DNA of 64,000 bases from Nonomuraea sediminis (GTDB lineage Bacteria; Actinomycetota; Actinomycetes; Streptosporangiales; Streptosporangiaceae). Positions 1 through 8,279 of this stretch are shown here, in pieces. Under the pieces are notes generated by a model. The model worked only from the letters and a program-made list of their open reading frames with translations. It did no database searches and was not told where the DNA came from. The translations under genes were made by a program, and so were the position numbers. Position 1 is the stretch's first letter; every line of letters begins with the position of its first letter. The stretch spans positions 186,001 to 250,000 of the forward strand of contig NZ_JAHDTI010000004.1 of the NCBI RefSeq assembly GCF_018531495.1, written 5' to 3'.

Positions 1-18
1 GACTGGCAACATCATCTC

Positions 19-369
19 CTACGCGGCCGCTCCCAGTGCCAGCCGGGCCTCCGCCAGCGAATCCATGGTCTCGAAGTGCCGGTCCAGGTTCGTGATCGTG
101 AGCAGATGGGTGATCATCCCGGGCGTCACCACGAGGATCAGCCTGCCGCGGGCCTGCCGTACCCGGTTGAGGACGGCGACGAGCACGCCCAGGCCGACGG
201 AGTCGCAGAAGGGTACCTCGGCGAGATCGAGCACCAGGTTGGGCGGTTCCGCAAGAGCCTGTTCGATCTCTGCCCGAAGGCGGGGGGCCCCGGCCACGTC
301 GAGGTCGCCGACCACTTCCACGACCGCGCAGTGGTCCTCCCGCCACGATCTGACCACCATGCCCGTCAC
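19..369 (-). CDS. STAS-domain anti-sigma factor antagonist
   Basis: A 116-residue single STAS domain of SpoIIAA/RsbV type. Partners of this family are anti-sigma kinases, which phosphorylate a serine in a D-S-x-G motif; here it is D56-S57-V58-G59 (CDSVGLG). The protein would act in the cytoplasm in a partner-switching cascade that frees a SigB/SigF-like sigma factor. The chosen start is GTG at 369; an ATG three codons further in is an alternative. It begins 19 nt after the stop of the upstream LCP gene on the same strand, so the two may share a transcript. No cognate kinase or sigma factor is visible in the window. Confidence 0.9.
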   Translation of the reverse strand: MTGMVVRSWREDHCAVVEVVGDLDVAGAPRLRAEIEQALAEPPNLVLDLAEVPFCDSVGLGVLVAVLNRVRQARGRLILVVTPGMITHLLTITNLDRHFETMDSLAEARLALGAAA

Positions 370-388
370 CTGCCCGAACTGCAGGGGG

Positions 389-1843
389 TTATGCCTGTTT
401 CTTGCAGATGTTCTGGCTTGCGGTTTTTGTCGTTGGGGTGGTGCTGGTCGTGGGGGTGGTGTCCGGCGTGGCCGCCACCTTCACCTTGTGGATCTTGGGC
501 TGGTCGCTGCCCACGAGGACCTCGATGCCGCTGACGTCGGCCTGCTTCAACTGCGACCCGGGGATCGCGGCGGCCACCGTACGGGCGGAGTCCTCGCGGC
601 CGGGGCCGTAGCGCACGATGGTCTGCTTGTGGTCCTTGGCCGGCTTGTTGCCCGGCTGGCCGGGCACCTGGAACCCGGCCGACAGCAGCGCCTGCTTGGT
701 GCGGGCGCCGAGCCCGGTGATCAGCGTGCCGTTGGTGACCTTGACCGCGATCCGCTCCGGCGGGATCGTCAGCGCGGGCGCCTTGGTCGGCGTGGTCGTC
801 GGCTTGGGAGCGGGCTGCTTGCCCAGGTCCTCGTCGGCGCCGATGCGGCGGAACAGCTCACGGGCGCCCTGCTTGTCCCACAGCACGGCCGACTCGCCGG
901 TCGGCGACCTGAAGTTCAGGTTGGACAGCGGCACGTCGGCGAAGCGCACGTCGTCGAGGGACACGTCGCGCAGCTGGGTGGCCAGGCCGATGAGCCCGTC
1001 GTCGGGGTCGACCTTGATCGTGCGCAGCGTCGAGTTGACGAACGAGGCGAGCTTGATCGGGTTGGCCAGCGTGCCCGCGCTGAGCGCCTCGCTCAGCAGC
1101 GCCGAGATCACCTGGTGCTGCCGGTCGATGCGGTCGAGGTCGGAGCGCGCGGTCGCCCTGGTCCTGGCGTAGCGCAGCGCGTCGGCGCCCTGCAGCTCGT
1201 GGGTGCCGGCGGTGAGGTTGAGGCCCGCCTTGGGGTCGTTGATCGGCACGGGCGTGCAGACGGTCACGCCGCCCAGCGAGTCGACCACGTCGATGAAGCC
1301 GAGGACGTTCACCTCGATGTAGCGGTTGATCTGCAGCCCGGTGACCTGCTCGACCGTCTGCTTGGCCAGCTTCGCCCCGCCGAACTGGTAGGCGGAGTTG
1401 ATCTTGTGGTCGCCCTTGCCGGGGATCGTCGTCCAGGTGTCGCGCGGCAGGCTCACGACCGTGACCCGGCGGTGGTCCTCCGACAGGTGGATCACCATCA
1501 TCGTGTCGGTGCGCTGGCCCACCTCGCGGCCCAGGTTGAGCTGGTTCTGCTGCCTGCGGGTCAGGTCGTCGCGCTTGTCCACGCCGACGAGCAGGATGTT
1601 CATCGCGCCGCGCGGCGCCGTGTCGGACACACCGGCGTCGACCGAGGCGATCTGCCGCGGCATCGCCCACACCACGCCGGTGCCGATCAGGATCGCTCCG
1701 GAGATGGCGCCGTTGATGATCAGGTTGCGGCGCCGGGCGCGCGGGCTCCTGCCGGGCTTCCTGGGCCGGGTCGCGAGCTTGACGCCGCCGTACGCGTCGC
1801 CGCCCACGAGCACCCCAGCGTCCTCCTCGCCCGGGTCGCGCAT
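389..1843 (-). CDS. LCP (LytR-CpsA-Psr) family glycopolymer transferase
   Basis: A 484-residue LCP protein. These enzymes transfer undecaprenyl-phosphate-linked glycopolymers such as teichoic acids or arabinogalactan to peptidoglycan on the outer face of the membrane. A basic cytosolic N-terminus (about 28-40) is followed by one membrane anchor (about 41-60). The LCP domain has NILLVGVDKRDD, the R-T-D-T motif and VSLPRDTW. A LytR_C domain lies near 365-450 and a Thr/Pro/Lys-rich tail follows. The ATG at 1843 has a strong upstream AAAGGGGGG; longer in-frame starts would run into the divergent GT2 gene. The polymer-assembly genes next to it suggest they make its substrate. Confidence 0.93.
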   Translation of the reverse strand: MRDPGEEDAGVLVGGDAYGGVKLATRPRKPGRSPRARRRNLIINGAISGAILIGTGVVWAMPRQIASVDAGVSDTAPRGAMNILLVGVDKRDDLTRRQQNQLNLGREVGQRTDTMMVIHLSEDHRRVTVVSLPRDTWTTIPGKGDHKINSAYQFGGAKLAKQTVEQVTGLQINRYIEVNVLGFIDVVDSLGGVTVCTPVPINDPKAGLNLTAGTHELQGADALRYARTRATARSDLDRIDRQHQVISALLSEALSAGTLANPIKLASFVNSTLRTIKVDPDDGLIGLATQLRDVSLDDVRFADVPLSNLNFRSPTGESAVLWDKQGARELFRRIGADEDLGKQPAPKPTTTPTKAPALTIPPERIAVKVTNGTLITGLGARTKQALLSAGFQVPGQPGNKPAKDHKQTIVRYGPGREDSARTVAAAIPGSQLKQADVSGIEVLVGSDQPKIHKVKVAATPDTTPTTSTTPTTKTASQNICKKQA

Positions 1844-1925
1844 GCCCTGCCCCCCTTTGATCCCGCCGGAGATCGGGCTTTCGATTGCCCTCCTCCCCTG
1901 GTCGTACAGTAGCGTGAGGCCCGCC

Positions 1926-2942
1926 ATGAAGCAGTTCCCCGACTCGCCGCACGCGCCCGCGGAGACGCGTGACTGGCCGCCGATTTCCGTCGTGATGCCG
2001 GTCCTCAACGAGGAGCGGCACCTCCGCGAGGCCGTGGACATGATCCTGGCCCAGAGCTACCCCGGCGAGATCGAGATCGTCCTCGCCGTGGGGCCATCCC
2101 GCGACCGCACCCAGGAGGTCGCCGACGCCATCGCGGCGGCCGATTCCCGGGTGACCGTCGTCCCCAATCCGAGCGGTCGCACGCCGAGCGCGCTGAACGC
2201 CGCGATCGCCGCCTCCCGCAACGGGATCATCGCCAGGGTCGACGGGCACGCCATGCTGCCGGCCGACTACCTGCGCGTGGCGGTCGAGACGCTGGCCGAG
2301 ACGGGCGCCGACAACGTGGGCGGCGTCATGGCCGCCGAGGGCGTCACGCCCTTCGAGCAGGCCGTGGCCAGGGCCATGACCTCCAAGATCGGAGTCGGCG
2401 CGGCCGCCTTCCACGTCGGCGGTACGGCGGGCCCCGCCGACACCGTCTACCTGGGCGTCTTCCGCCGCGAGGCGCTGGAGCGGGTCGGCGGCTACGACGA
2501 GCACTTCCAGCGCGCGCAGGACTGGGAGATGAACCACCGCATCCGCCAGACCGGCGGCCTGGTGTGGTTCCAGCCCGCGATGCGCGTCACCTACCGGCCA
2601 AGGCCCAACGTCAAGGCGCTGGCCAAGCAGTACTTCCACTACGGCCGCTGGCGCCGGGTGGTCTGGCGCACCCACGAGGGCACGATCAACCCGCGCTACC
2701 TGGCGCCGCCGGCCGCGGTGCTGGGCATCGTGCTCGGACTGCTGGTCGCGCCGTTCTTCCCGCTCGCGCTGATCCTGCCCGGGGGTTACGTCGCCGCCGT
2801 CCTGGCGGGCTCCGTGCTGACCGGTGGCGGGCTGTCGTTCACGGTCCTGCTCCGGCTGCCGGTCGTCTACGCGACCATGCACATCTGCTGGGGCTGGGGC
2901 TTCATCACGAGTCCGCGAAAGCTCGCTCGACCGTCCAGCTGA
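1926..2942 (+). CDS. Glycosyltransferase family 2, ExoA-like
   Basis: A 338-residue GT2 enzyme resembling the succinoglycan glucosyltransferase ExoA. The N-terminal GT-A domain opens with ISVVMPVLNEE. The metal-binding DxD equivalent is D106-G-H, and a Q-D-W-E acceptor/base motif lies at 198-201. Two hydrophobic helices near 262-330 indicate membrane attachment. ATG 1926 is used; GTG 1914, three nt after a TACAGT box, could start a leaderless transcript four codons earlier. It is divergent from the LCP gene, and its last 38 bases overlap the convergent TagF-like gene. It probably adds a sugar to the same envelope polymer. Confidence 0.88.
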   Translation: MKQFPDSPHAPAETRDWPPISVVMPVLNEERHLREAVDMILAQSYPGEIEIVLAVGPSRDRTQEVADAIAAADSRVTVVPNPSGRTPSALNAAIAASRNGIIARVDGHAMLPADYLRVAVETLAETGADNVGGVMAAEGVTPFEQAVARAMTSKIGVGAAAFHVGGTAGPADTVYLGVFRREALERVGGYDEHFQRAQDWEMNHRIRQTGGLVWFQPAMRVTYRPRPNVKALAKQYFHYGRWRRVVWRTHEGTINPRYLAPPAAVLGIVLGLLVAPFFPLALILPGGYVAAVLAGSVLTGGGLSFTVLLRLPVVYATMHICWGWGFITSPRKLARPSS

Positions 2943-4620
2943 AGCGGTCGGGCCCGATCAGATACGCCTTGAGCTTGCGCCGGGCACAGGCCAGCGAATC
3001 CTCCCCGTCGAGGAAGCCGGCCAGCCCGGCCAGGTCCCTGCCCAGCAGCACGCCCGCCTCCGTGCTCGGGTAGCGCTCGTGGAAGTTCCGCTCGGGCAGC
3101 CCTGAGACGTTGGTGACCGCGTACGGCTTGCCGCTGGCCAGGAAGTCGGCGACCACGCTGGAGATGTCGCTGATCATCACGTCCGCCTCGTTGAAGCAGT
3201 CGTACAGGTGCGGCTCGTTGCCGGTGACCACGAGATGCGTGATCGGGCTGCCCGCCGTACCCGAGGTGGGGTGGCGGCCCTTGGCCAGGGCCAGGTTGGC
3301 GGCCTCCAGCATGGCGACGATCTTCCTGTGCGCGCGGCCGGCCGCGCGGTCGCGGTGGCCGGTGAGCGGGTGCGACTTGTAGATCACGCGCAGCCGCGGC
3401 GAGTGGTCGAGCAGCGCCCGCACGATCCGCGGCCCCATCGTGGTCAGCGAGGTGTGGAACAGGTCGTCGGTCCACCCCTCCCAGGTCGGTGCGTAAAGGA
3501 CGGACCGGTACGGCAGGCCGGGCCCCTCCGTCGAGATCCCGTCCAGCTGCGGCCGCCCGACCTCGTGGACGTCCTCGTCCCTGACCCCCACCCGGGCCCG
3601 CAGGTAGCGGTCGCGCCCGGCGGGCCCCGCCACCCAGACCTCGTCGTAGACCCGGGTGAACGGGTTGAACGAGGCCTCCTTGTCGCTGTCGCCGTGGCCG
3701 ATGAAGACGCTGCGCAGCCCGGGGATGCGCAGCATGTGGATGTTCTTGCCCACGTTGGCCACGTACAGGCAGAGCCGGGCGGTGGTCAGGGCGTGGAAGC
3801 CCATCAGGTCGGCCGAGGACGGGATGCACACCATCGGCAGCGTGGTGGGCTCCAGGTACTGCGCCATGCCGCGCTCGCGCAGCAGCACCAGCGCCCTGCG
3901 CTCCAGCCGCTCCAGTGTGGGCAGCCACATCCTGGCCTGGTAGGCGGCCTCCTTCGCGCCGGAGAAGTAGAGGATCACCTCCGGCTGGTACTCGCGCACC
4001 TGGCGGTCGACCACCGCGATGACCCGGGCGGCGTCCTTGAGCGGTTCGGACCGCCTTACGTAGGGAATGAGCGCCACCACACACGCCAGGCCAAGCAGCA
4101 GCGAGGCGCCGGCGCCGGTAAAGGCCGCCTCGGCGCCGAGGGCGGCGCCGAGCACCGGGAGCACGTCGAGGTAGAGGAAGCGCACGCCCTGGTAGTTGAC
4201 CAGGAACTCCGGCGGCATGGCCGGCAGGTTGAGCGCGGAGACGTCCAGGTTGCGGGTGGTGACCGGCAGCATGGTCAGCGTCTGCTTGAAGCGCATGGCC
4301 AGGCCCGTCTGCAGGGCGCGCACCCCGTGCAGGGCGAACAGCCCGACCGCGAGCCCGACGAACCACGGGGAGTTCGGCCCCGCGGTCCGCGCCACCAGCA
4401 GGACGGCCGCCATCTCGCGGACCACGAACCGCATCGTGACCCCGAGGTGGACCCTGGACAGCAGATCGACCAGGTAATGGGACACGCGCGGCGCGACGAT
4501 CTCCGCCGCGTAGGAGGCCACCGCGACCAGCGCGAACAGCGGCGGCGACGGCCAGAGGGCGGTGATCAGCAGGGCTGGGTAACACGCCAGCAGCAGCCCG
4601 AACGCACACAGTCTCCTCAT
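2905..4620 (-). CDS. CDP-glycerol/ribitol glycerophosphotransferase family protein (TagF-like)
   Basis: About 571 residues. The N-terminal third has several hydrophobic helices (LLLACYPALLITALW and others). The C-terminal half is a Glyphos_transf domain, which polymerises CDP-glycerol or CDP-ribitol into poly(polyol phosphate) teichoic acid at the inner face of the membrane. Visible motifs are FIGHGDSDKEASFNP, LYAPTWEGW, IYKSHPLTGHRD and ISDISSVVADFLASGKP, matching the family's nucleotide-binding and catalytic histidines. ATG 4620 is chosen; a TTG at 4650 overlaps the stop of the upstream cytidylyltransferase/reductase gene and would give 581 residues by translational coupling. The pairing with that upstream gene suggests its substrate is made next door. 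Confidence 0.9.
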   Translation of the reverse strand: MRRLCAFGLLLACYPALLITALWPSPPLFALVAVASYAAEIVAPRVSHYLVDLLSRVHLGVTMRFVVREMAAVLLVARTAGPNSPWFVGLAVGLFALHGVRALQTGLAMRFKQTLTMLPVTTRNLDVSALNLPAMPPEFLVNYQGVRFLYLDVLPVLGAALGAEAAFTGAGASLLLGLACVVALIPYVRRSEPLKDAARVIAVVDRQVREYQPEVILYFSGAKEAAYQARMWLPTLERLERRALVLLRERGMAQYLEPTTLPMVCIPSSADLMGFHALTTARLCLYVANVGKNIHMLRIPGLRSVFIGHGDSDKEASFNPFTRVYDEVWVAGPAGRDRYLRARVGVRDEDVHEVGRPQLDGISTEGPGLPYRSVLYAPTWEGWTDDLFHTSLTTMGPRIVRALLDHSPRLRVIYKSHPLTGHRDRAAGRAHRKIVAMLEAANLALAKGRHPTSGTAGSPITHLVVTGNEPHLYDCFNEADVMISDISSVVADFLASGKPYAVTNVSGLPERNFHERYPSTEAGVLLGRDLAGLAGFLDGEDSLACARRKLKAYLIGPDRFSWTVERAFADS

Positions 4621-4646
4621 GAGTACGGACGGTAACAAGTGTGAGG

Positions 4647-6038
4647 TCAAGCGCCGTCAAGGCGAACGTCTACCACTTGCCCGGTTAGGTCGGAGATGAG
4701 GACATCGATCGACGTCTGGGCCACGGCGCGCGGAGACAGCAGGGTATGGGCGGGTTCCTCGCCGAATGCCCGCTCACGCATCGGCGTGCTGGTCCGCTCG
4801 GGATTGACGCAGTTGACCCGGATGCCGTCGGCCGCCCACTCGTCGGCCAGCGCCTGGGTCAGGTTGACCACGGCCGCCTTGGTGGAGGAGTAGAGGCTGT
4901 AGTCGGCGCGCCCGCGCGTGTAGCTGGAGGAGGTGTACAGCAGCAGCCGCCCCCGCGTCTCGCGCAGGTGGGCGTAGGCGGCCCGTGCCACGTTGACCGG
5001 GCCCAGGTAGTTGACGCCCACGGTCTCGGCGATGGTCTCGTCGGTGACCTCGGCCAGCTTGCCCATGTGCAGCACGCCCGCCGTGTTGACCACGTAGTCC
5101 ACCTGCCCGACCTGCGCCAGCGCCTTGGCCACCGAGTCGTAGTCCTCCACCCGCACGCCGTTCTGGGTGCGCGAGAAGGAGTGCACCCGCGCGCCGTACC
5201 CCTGGGCCAGGTCGACCACGTCGGCGCCGATGCCGTAGCTGCCGCCGAAGACCACCACGGACCTGCCGTCGAGCGCCTCCCGGTAGTCGCGCGGGTTCGG
5301 CTGCGGGGCGCCGGCGGCGGCAAGCTGGAACAGCTTGTCCGCGATGTGCACGTCCACCGGGTGGGTGACCTTGATGTTGTGCTCGCTGCCGGGAACGATG
5401 TAGATCGGCACGTCGGGCAGGTAGCGCAGCACCACACCGCAGTCGTCGGTGGCGGGCTGCTTGTCGAAGTCGGGGTCGGCGAAGGCCCGCTCGTAGGCCT
5501 CGCGGATCACCGACAGCCGGAAGCACTGCGGCGTCTGCCCCCTGCGCAGCCGCGACCTGTCGGGAATGTCGCGCACGATCTCCCCGCGCGGCCCTGGAGC
5601 CGCCACCACGACCGTGTCGGAGCTCGGGATCGCCACGTCCACCGCCGAGTACGTCTGCAGCGCCGCGACGCACTCGGTGATGATCCGCGGCTCCAGCAGC
5701 GGCCGCACCGCGTCGTGCAGCAACACGTTGCACTCCTGCGGCCCGAGCGCCTTCAGCGCCCGCCAGGTCGACTCGGTACGGCTCGCGCCACCCTCCACGA
5801 TGTGGCTGACCTTGCCGAAGCCGCCCCTGGATACCAGCTCCTCCACCTGGTCGGTGAAGCCGGGCGTCATCAGGACCACGATCTCGTCGATCTCCGGCGC
5901 ACCGTCGAACAGGGTGAGGGTGTGCTCCAGGATCGTCTTGCCGGCGATCTTGATGAGCTGCTTGGGTGTGTTCAGCCCGACACGCTGGCCCACCCCGCCA
6001 GCCAGCACAACACCCACGGAACGCAGCCGAGATTCCAT
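4647..6038 (-). CDS. Bifunctional IspD-like cytidylyltransferase / short-chain reductase (Bcs1-type CDP-ribitol synthesis)
   Basis: A 463-residue fusion. Residues 1-240 are an IspD/TarI-type cytidylyltransferase with LAGGVGQRVGLNTPKQL, the CTP-binding loop, and the D-A-V-R-P motif. Residues 255-463 are a short-chain dehydrogenase with nucleotide-binding GGSYGIG and active-site Y-S-S-T-K. The same order occurs in Haemophilus Bcs1, which reduces ribulose-5-phosphate and makes CDP-ribitol. By inference this enzyme makes CDP-ribitol or a related CDP-polyol for the TagF-like protein encoded immediately downstream. The possible TTG start of that gene overlaps this stop. Start is ATG 6038. Substrate identity is not proven; the domain architecture is clear. 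Confidence 0.88.
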   Translation of the reverse strand: MESRLRSVGVVLAGGVGQRVGLNTPKQLIKIAGKTILEHTLTLFDGAPEIDEIVVLMTPGFTDQVEELVSRGGFGKVSHIVEGGASRTESTWRALKALGPQECNVLLHDAVRPLLEPRIITECVAALQTYSAVDVAIPSSDTVVVAAPGPRGEIVRDIPDRSRLRRGQTPQCFRLSVIREAYERAFADPDFDKQPATDDCGVVLRYLPDVPIYIVPGSEHNIKVTHPVDVHIADKLFQLAAAGAPQPNPRDYREALDGRSVVVFGGSYGIGADVVDLAQGYGARVHSFSRTQNGVRVEDYDSVAKALAQVGQVDYVVNTAGVLHMGKLAEVTDETIAETVGVNYLGPVNVARAAYAHLRETRGRLLLYTSSSYTRGRADYSLYSSTKAAVVNLTQALADEWAADGIRVNCVNPERTSTPMRERAFGEEPAHTLLSPRAVAQTSIDVLISDLTGQVVDVRLDGA

Positions 6039-6134
6039 GGCATGGAGCGTAACGGTCCTGTTCCGTGATATCGCGTTGCGCTGTCGCTACGCTGTGTCCA
6101 CGCGCTCCCTCGCGACCCGGGAGGAGTCCTGCGC

Positions 6135-7577
6135 TTGACCGACTCACTGACCCGTGTGAGCACGACCACGTCGGCCGTGCTCCTCGCAACCACCGCCGCT
6201 GCCAGGCTCACCTGCGCCGACGGCACGCTGCTCGACCGGATCAACGATCAGCTCGCCACGCTGCCCGTGCGTGACGTGCAGGTCGTGCCGCCGGGGGCCG
6301 GCCTCGGGGCCGATCTACGGAGCGTAGCGAAGATCGCCCGTCTGTCCTCGGGCCCCGTCGTCGTGCTCCCAGCCGACCTCGTGGCTCACACCGAGGCGCT
6401 GGCGCTGCTGCTCGAACATCCCGCGCGCGACACCGGCGCGCTGGTCTGCTTCGACGTGATGGCCGCGCCGCTGCGCCCTCCGGTGCAGGTCGAGCGCGGC
6501 CGGATCGTCGCCGCGGGCAGCTCGTTCCACGAGGTCCCCGACGCCAACGCCACCTTCCGCGGCGTGCTGCAGGCGGGCGAGGCCGATCTCGGCACGCTGG
6601 CCGACATCGCCGAGGAGCTGGCGGAGCTGGCCGACACCGGCAAGCTCGGCCCCGTCAGCCCGGTGGAGGCCGTCGACCTGCTGCTGGTCGGCCTGGTCCG
6701 CTCCGGCGTACGGGTGCGCGCGGCCACGCTCGGGCCGCTGCACTGCGACAGGATCACCAGCCAGCACTCCGCCGACGCCGCCGTCACGCGCCTGGCGGAG
6801 GTGGACGAGACGCGGGTGCGCCTGGACACCTCGGTCAAGTCCGAGGACGGTTTCTTCGCCACCTACTTCGTCTCGTCCTGGTCGCGCTACCTCATACGGC
6901 CGGCGGCCAGGCTCAAGCTCACGCCCAACGCGGTCACCGGCATCTCGATCGGCATGGCCGTGCTCTCGGCGATCTGGTTCTCCGAGGGCACGCGCCTGTC
7001 GCAGATCGCCGGCGGGCTGCTGCTGTACCTGTCTTTCGTCCTGGACTGCCTGGACGGGCAGCTGGCCCGCTACACCCGCACGTTCTCCCCGCTGGGCGCC
7101 TGGGTGGACGGCATGGCCGACCGGTTCAAGGAGTTCGTCGTCTACGTGGGCCTGGCCTTCGGCTACACCGCCGGCCTGGGCAACCCCGACGGCATCTGGT
7201 ACCTGGCCGCCGCCGCCATGATCCTCCAGGTCGTACGGCACTCCGTCGACTTCTCCTATTCGGGCGCGGTCGCCGACTCGGGCAGGATCGGCGCCGCCTG
7301 GGCCAAGCCCAGGCGCTCGCTGCTCGAGTCGGCCGACGGCGGCCGCTACGGCGTGCCCCGCCAGGGCATGCTCCGCCTGGCCCAGCGGATGGAGCGGGAG
7401 TCGGTCACGCGCTACCTGAAGAAGATGATCGTGCTCCCGATCGGGGAACGGTGGGCGCTCATCGCGATCACCGCGGCGGTCTTCAACGCCCGCGTCACGT
7501 TCCTGTCCCTGCTCGCGTGGGGCGGCGTGGCGGCGCTCTACCAGCTGGCCGGCCGGATCGCGAGGTCCTCCCGATGA
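6135..7577 (+). CDS. CDP-alcohol phosphatidyltransferase with degenerate N-terminal nucleotidyltransferase-like domain
   Basis: A 480-residue protein. Residues 1-230 look like a worn NTP-transferase fold: the usual glycine-rich G-x-G-x-R loop is replaced by LLATTAAARL, so catalysis there is doubtful. Residues 245-475 are a polytopic CDP-alcohol phosphotransferase with the full motif D304xxD307G308xxA311R312, G321, D325 and D329. Such enzymes move a phospho-alcohol from a CDP-alcohol to a second alcohol in the membrane. The architecture recalls the fused inositol-1-phosphate cytidylyltransferase/DIPP synthase. Start is TTG 6135 with GGGAGGAG eight nt upstream. Its stop overlaps the next start (ATGA). 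Confidence 0.88.
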   Translation: MTDSLTRVSTTTSAVLLATTAAARLTCADGTLLDRINDQLATLPVRDVQVVPPGAGLGADLRSVAKIARLSSGPVVVLPADLVAHTEALALLLEHPARDTGALVCFDVMAAPLRPPVQVERGRIVAAGSSFHEVPDANATFRGVLQAGEADLGTLADIAEELAELADTGKLGPVSPVEAVDLLLVGLVRSGVRVRAATLGPLHCDRITSQHSADAAVTRLAEVDETRVRLDTSVKSEDGFFATYFVSSWSRYLIRPAARLKLTPNAVTGISIGMAVLSAIWFSEGTRLSQIAGGLLLYLSFVLDCLDGQLARYTRTFSPLGAWVDGMADRFKEFVVYVGLAFGYTAGLGNPDGIWYLAAAAMILQVVRHSVDFSYSGAVADSGRIGAAWAKPRRSLLESADGGRYGVPRQGMLRLAQRMERESVTRYLKKMIVLPIGERWALIAITAAVFNARVTFLSLLAWGGVAALYQLAGRIARSSR

Positions 7578-8197
7578 TAAGTGTGCACATGACCCCGGTG
7601 CCGCGCAGCACCGTCATGGCCTACCGCGACGACGGGCCGCTCTCGCGCGGCATGGGGATGCTCGTCGCGGGCCAGCTGCCGCCGCTGCCCCCGGTCGTCG
7701 CGGGCGCGTTCGTCACCGGCGTGCTGCTGGTCATCGGGGTGGCGGGCTCTGACGGGCTGGCGGTCTTCGCCCCGGCGGTGACGCTGCTGCTGGCAGGGCC
7801 GGGCAGCTCCCACCCGCACGACGGGCGGGTCGACTGGCTGGTGCCGCCGATCCTGCGCCTCATCGAGTACTCCTTCATCGCGGCCTGCGGCTTCGCCCAC
7901 GACGTGCCGCCGTGGCTGATCTTCGTCCTGCTCGGCGCGATGGCCTTCCACCACTACGACCTGGTCTACCGGCTGCGCCAGCGGGTCTACCCGCCGCCGT
8001 GGCTGGCCACGTTCGGGCTCGGCTGGGACGGGCGGATGATCGTGGTAGCCCTGACGGCCATCGCCGGCTTCGTGACCGGCGGTTTCGTGCTGCTCGCGCT
8101 CTACCTGTGGGGGCTGTTCGGCTGGGAGAGCCTCACCTGCTGGCTGGCGGCGCCACGTTCTGGTGTGGAAGCGTCCGATTTGGAAACGCAGGACTAA
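7574..8197 (+). CDS. Polytopic membrane protein (DUF5941-like), partner of the CDP-alcohol transferase
   Basis: A 207-residue protein with about four to five hydrophobic helices and the conserved-looking patch FHHYDLVYRLRQR. I associate this pattern with DUF5941, a domain found in actinobacteria next to or fused to nucleotidyltransferase and CDP-alcohol transferase domains; that assignment is from memory and tentative. ATG 7574 overlaps the upstream stop by four bases (ATGA), so translation is coupled and the two proteins probably work together. No catalytic motif is obvious. A longer in-frame ORF upstream is only a shadow of the preceding gene. Confidence 0.7.
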   Translation: MISVHMTPVPRSTVMAYRDDGPLSRGMGMLVAGQLPPLPPVVAGAFVTGVLLVIGVAGSDGLAVFAPAVTLLLAGPGSSHPHDGRVDWLVPPILRLIEYSFIAACGFAHDVPPWLIFVLLGAMAFHHYDLVYRLRQRVYPPPWLATFGLGWDGRMIVVALTAIAGFVTGGFVLLALYLWGLFGWESLTCWLAAPRSGVEASDLETQD

Positions 8198-8219
8198 GGG
8201 CTGATTACCCGATCAGGGC

Positions 8220-8249
8220 CTCCAGGCAACTAACCTTTGGGGCCTGGAG
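8220..8249 (+). terminator. Stem-loop between envelope genes
   Basis: CTCCAGGC at 8220-8227 pairs with GCCTGGAG at 8242-8249 across a 14-nt loop, in the 82-bp gap before the nucleotidyltransferase gene. There is no T-tract, so it could be a weak terminator or an attenuator. Confidence 0.4.
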
Positions 8250-8279
8250 AAGAGTCACGCCCCGACTTAGGAGTGCACG

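Noticed and set aside
65..1912. 615-residue open frame on the plus strand, opposite the STAS and LCP genes
   Set aside because: It is antisense to two clear genes and has an Arg/Gly/Val-rich composition typical of a GC-driven shadow frame.
3208..4635. 475-residue open frame opposite the TagF-like gene
   Set aside because: No domain motifs; it reflects codon bias of the real gene on the minus strand.
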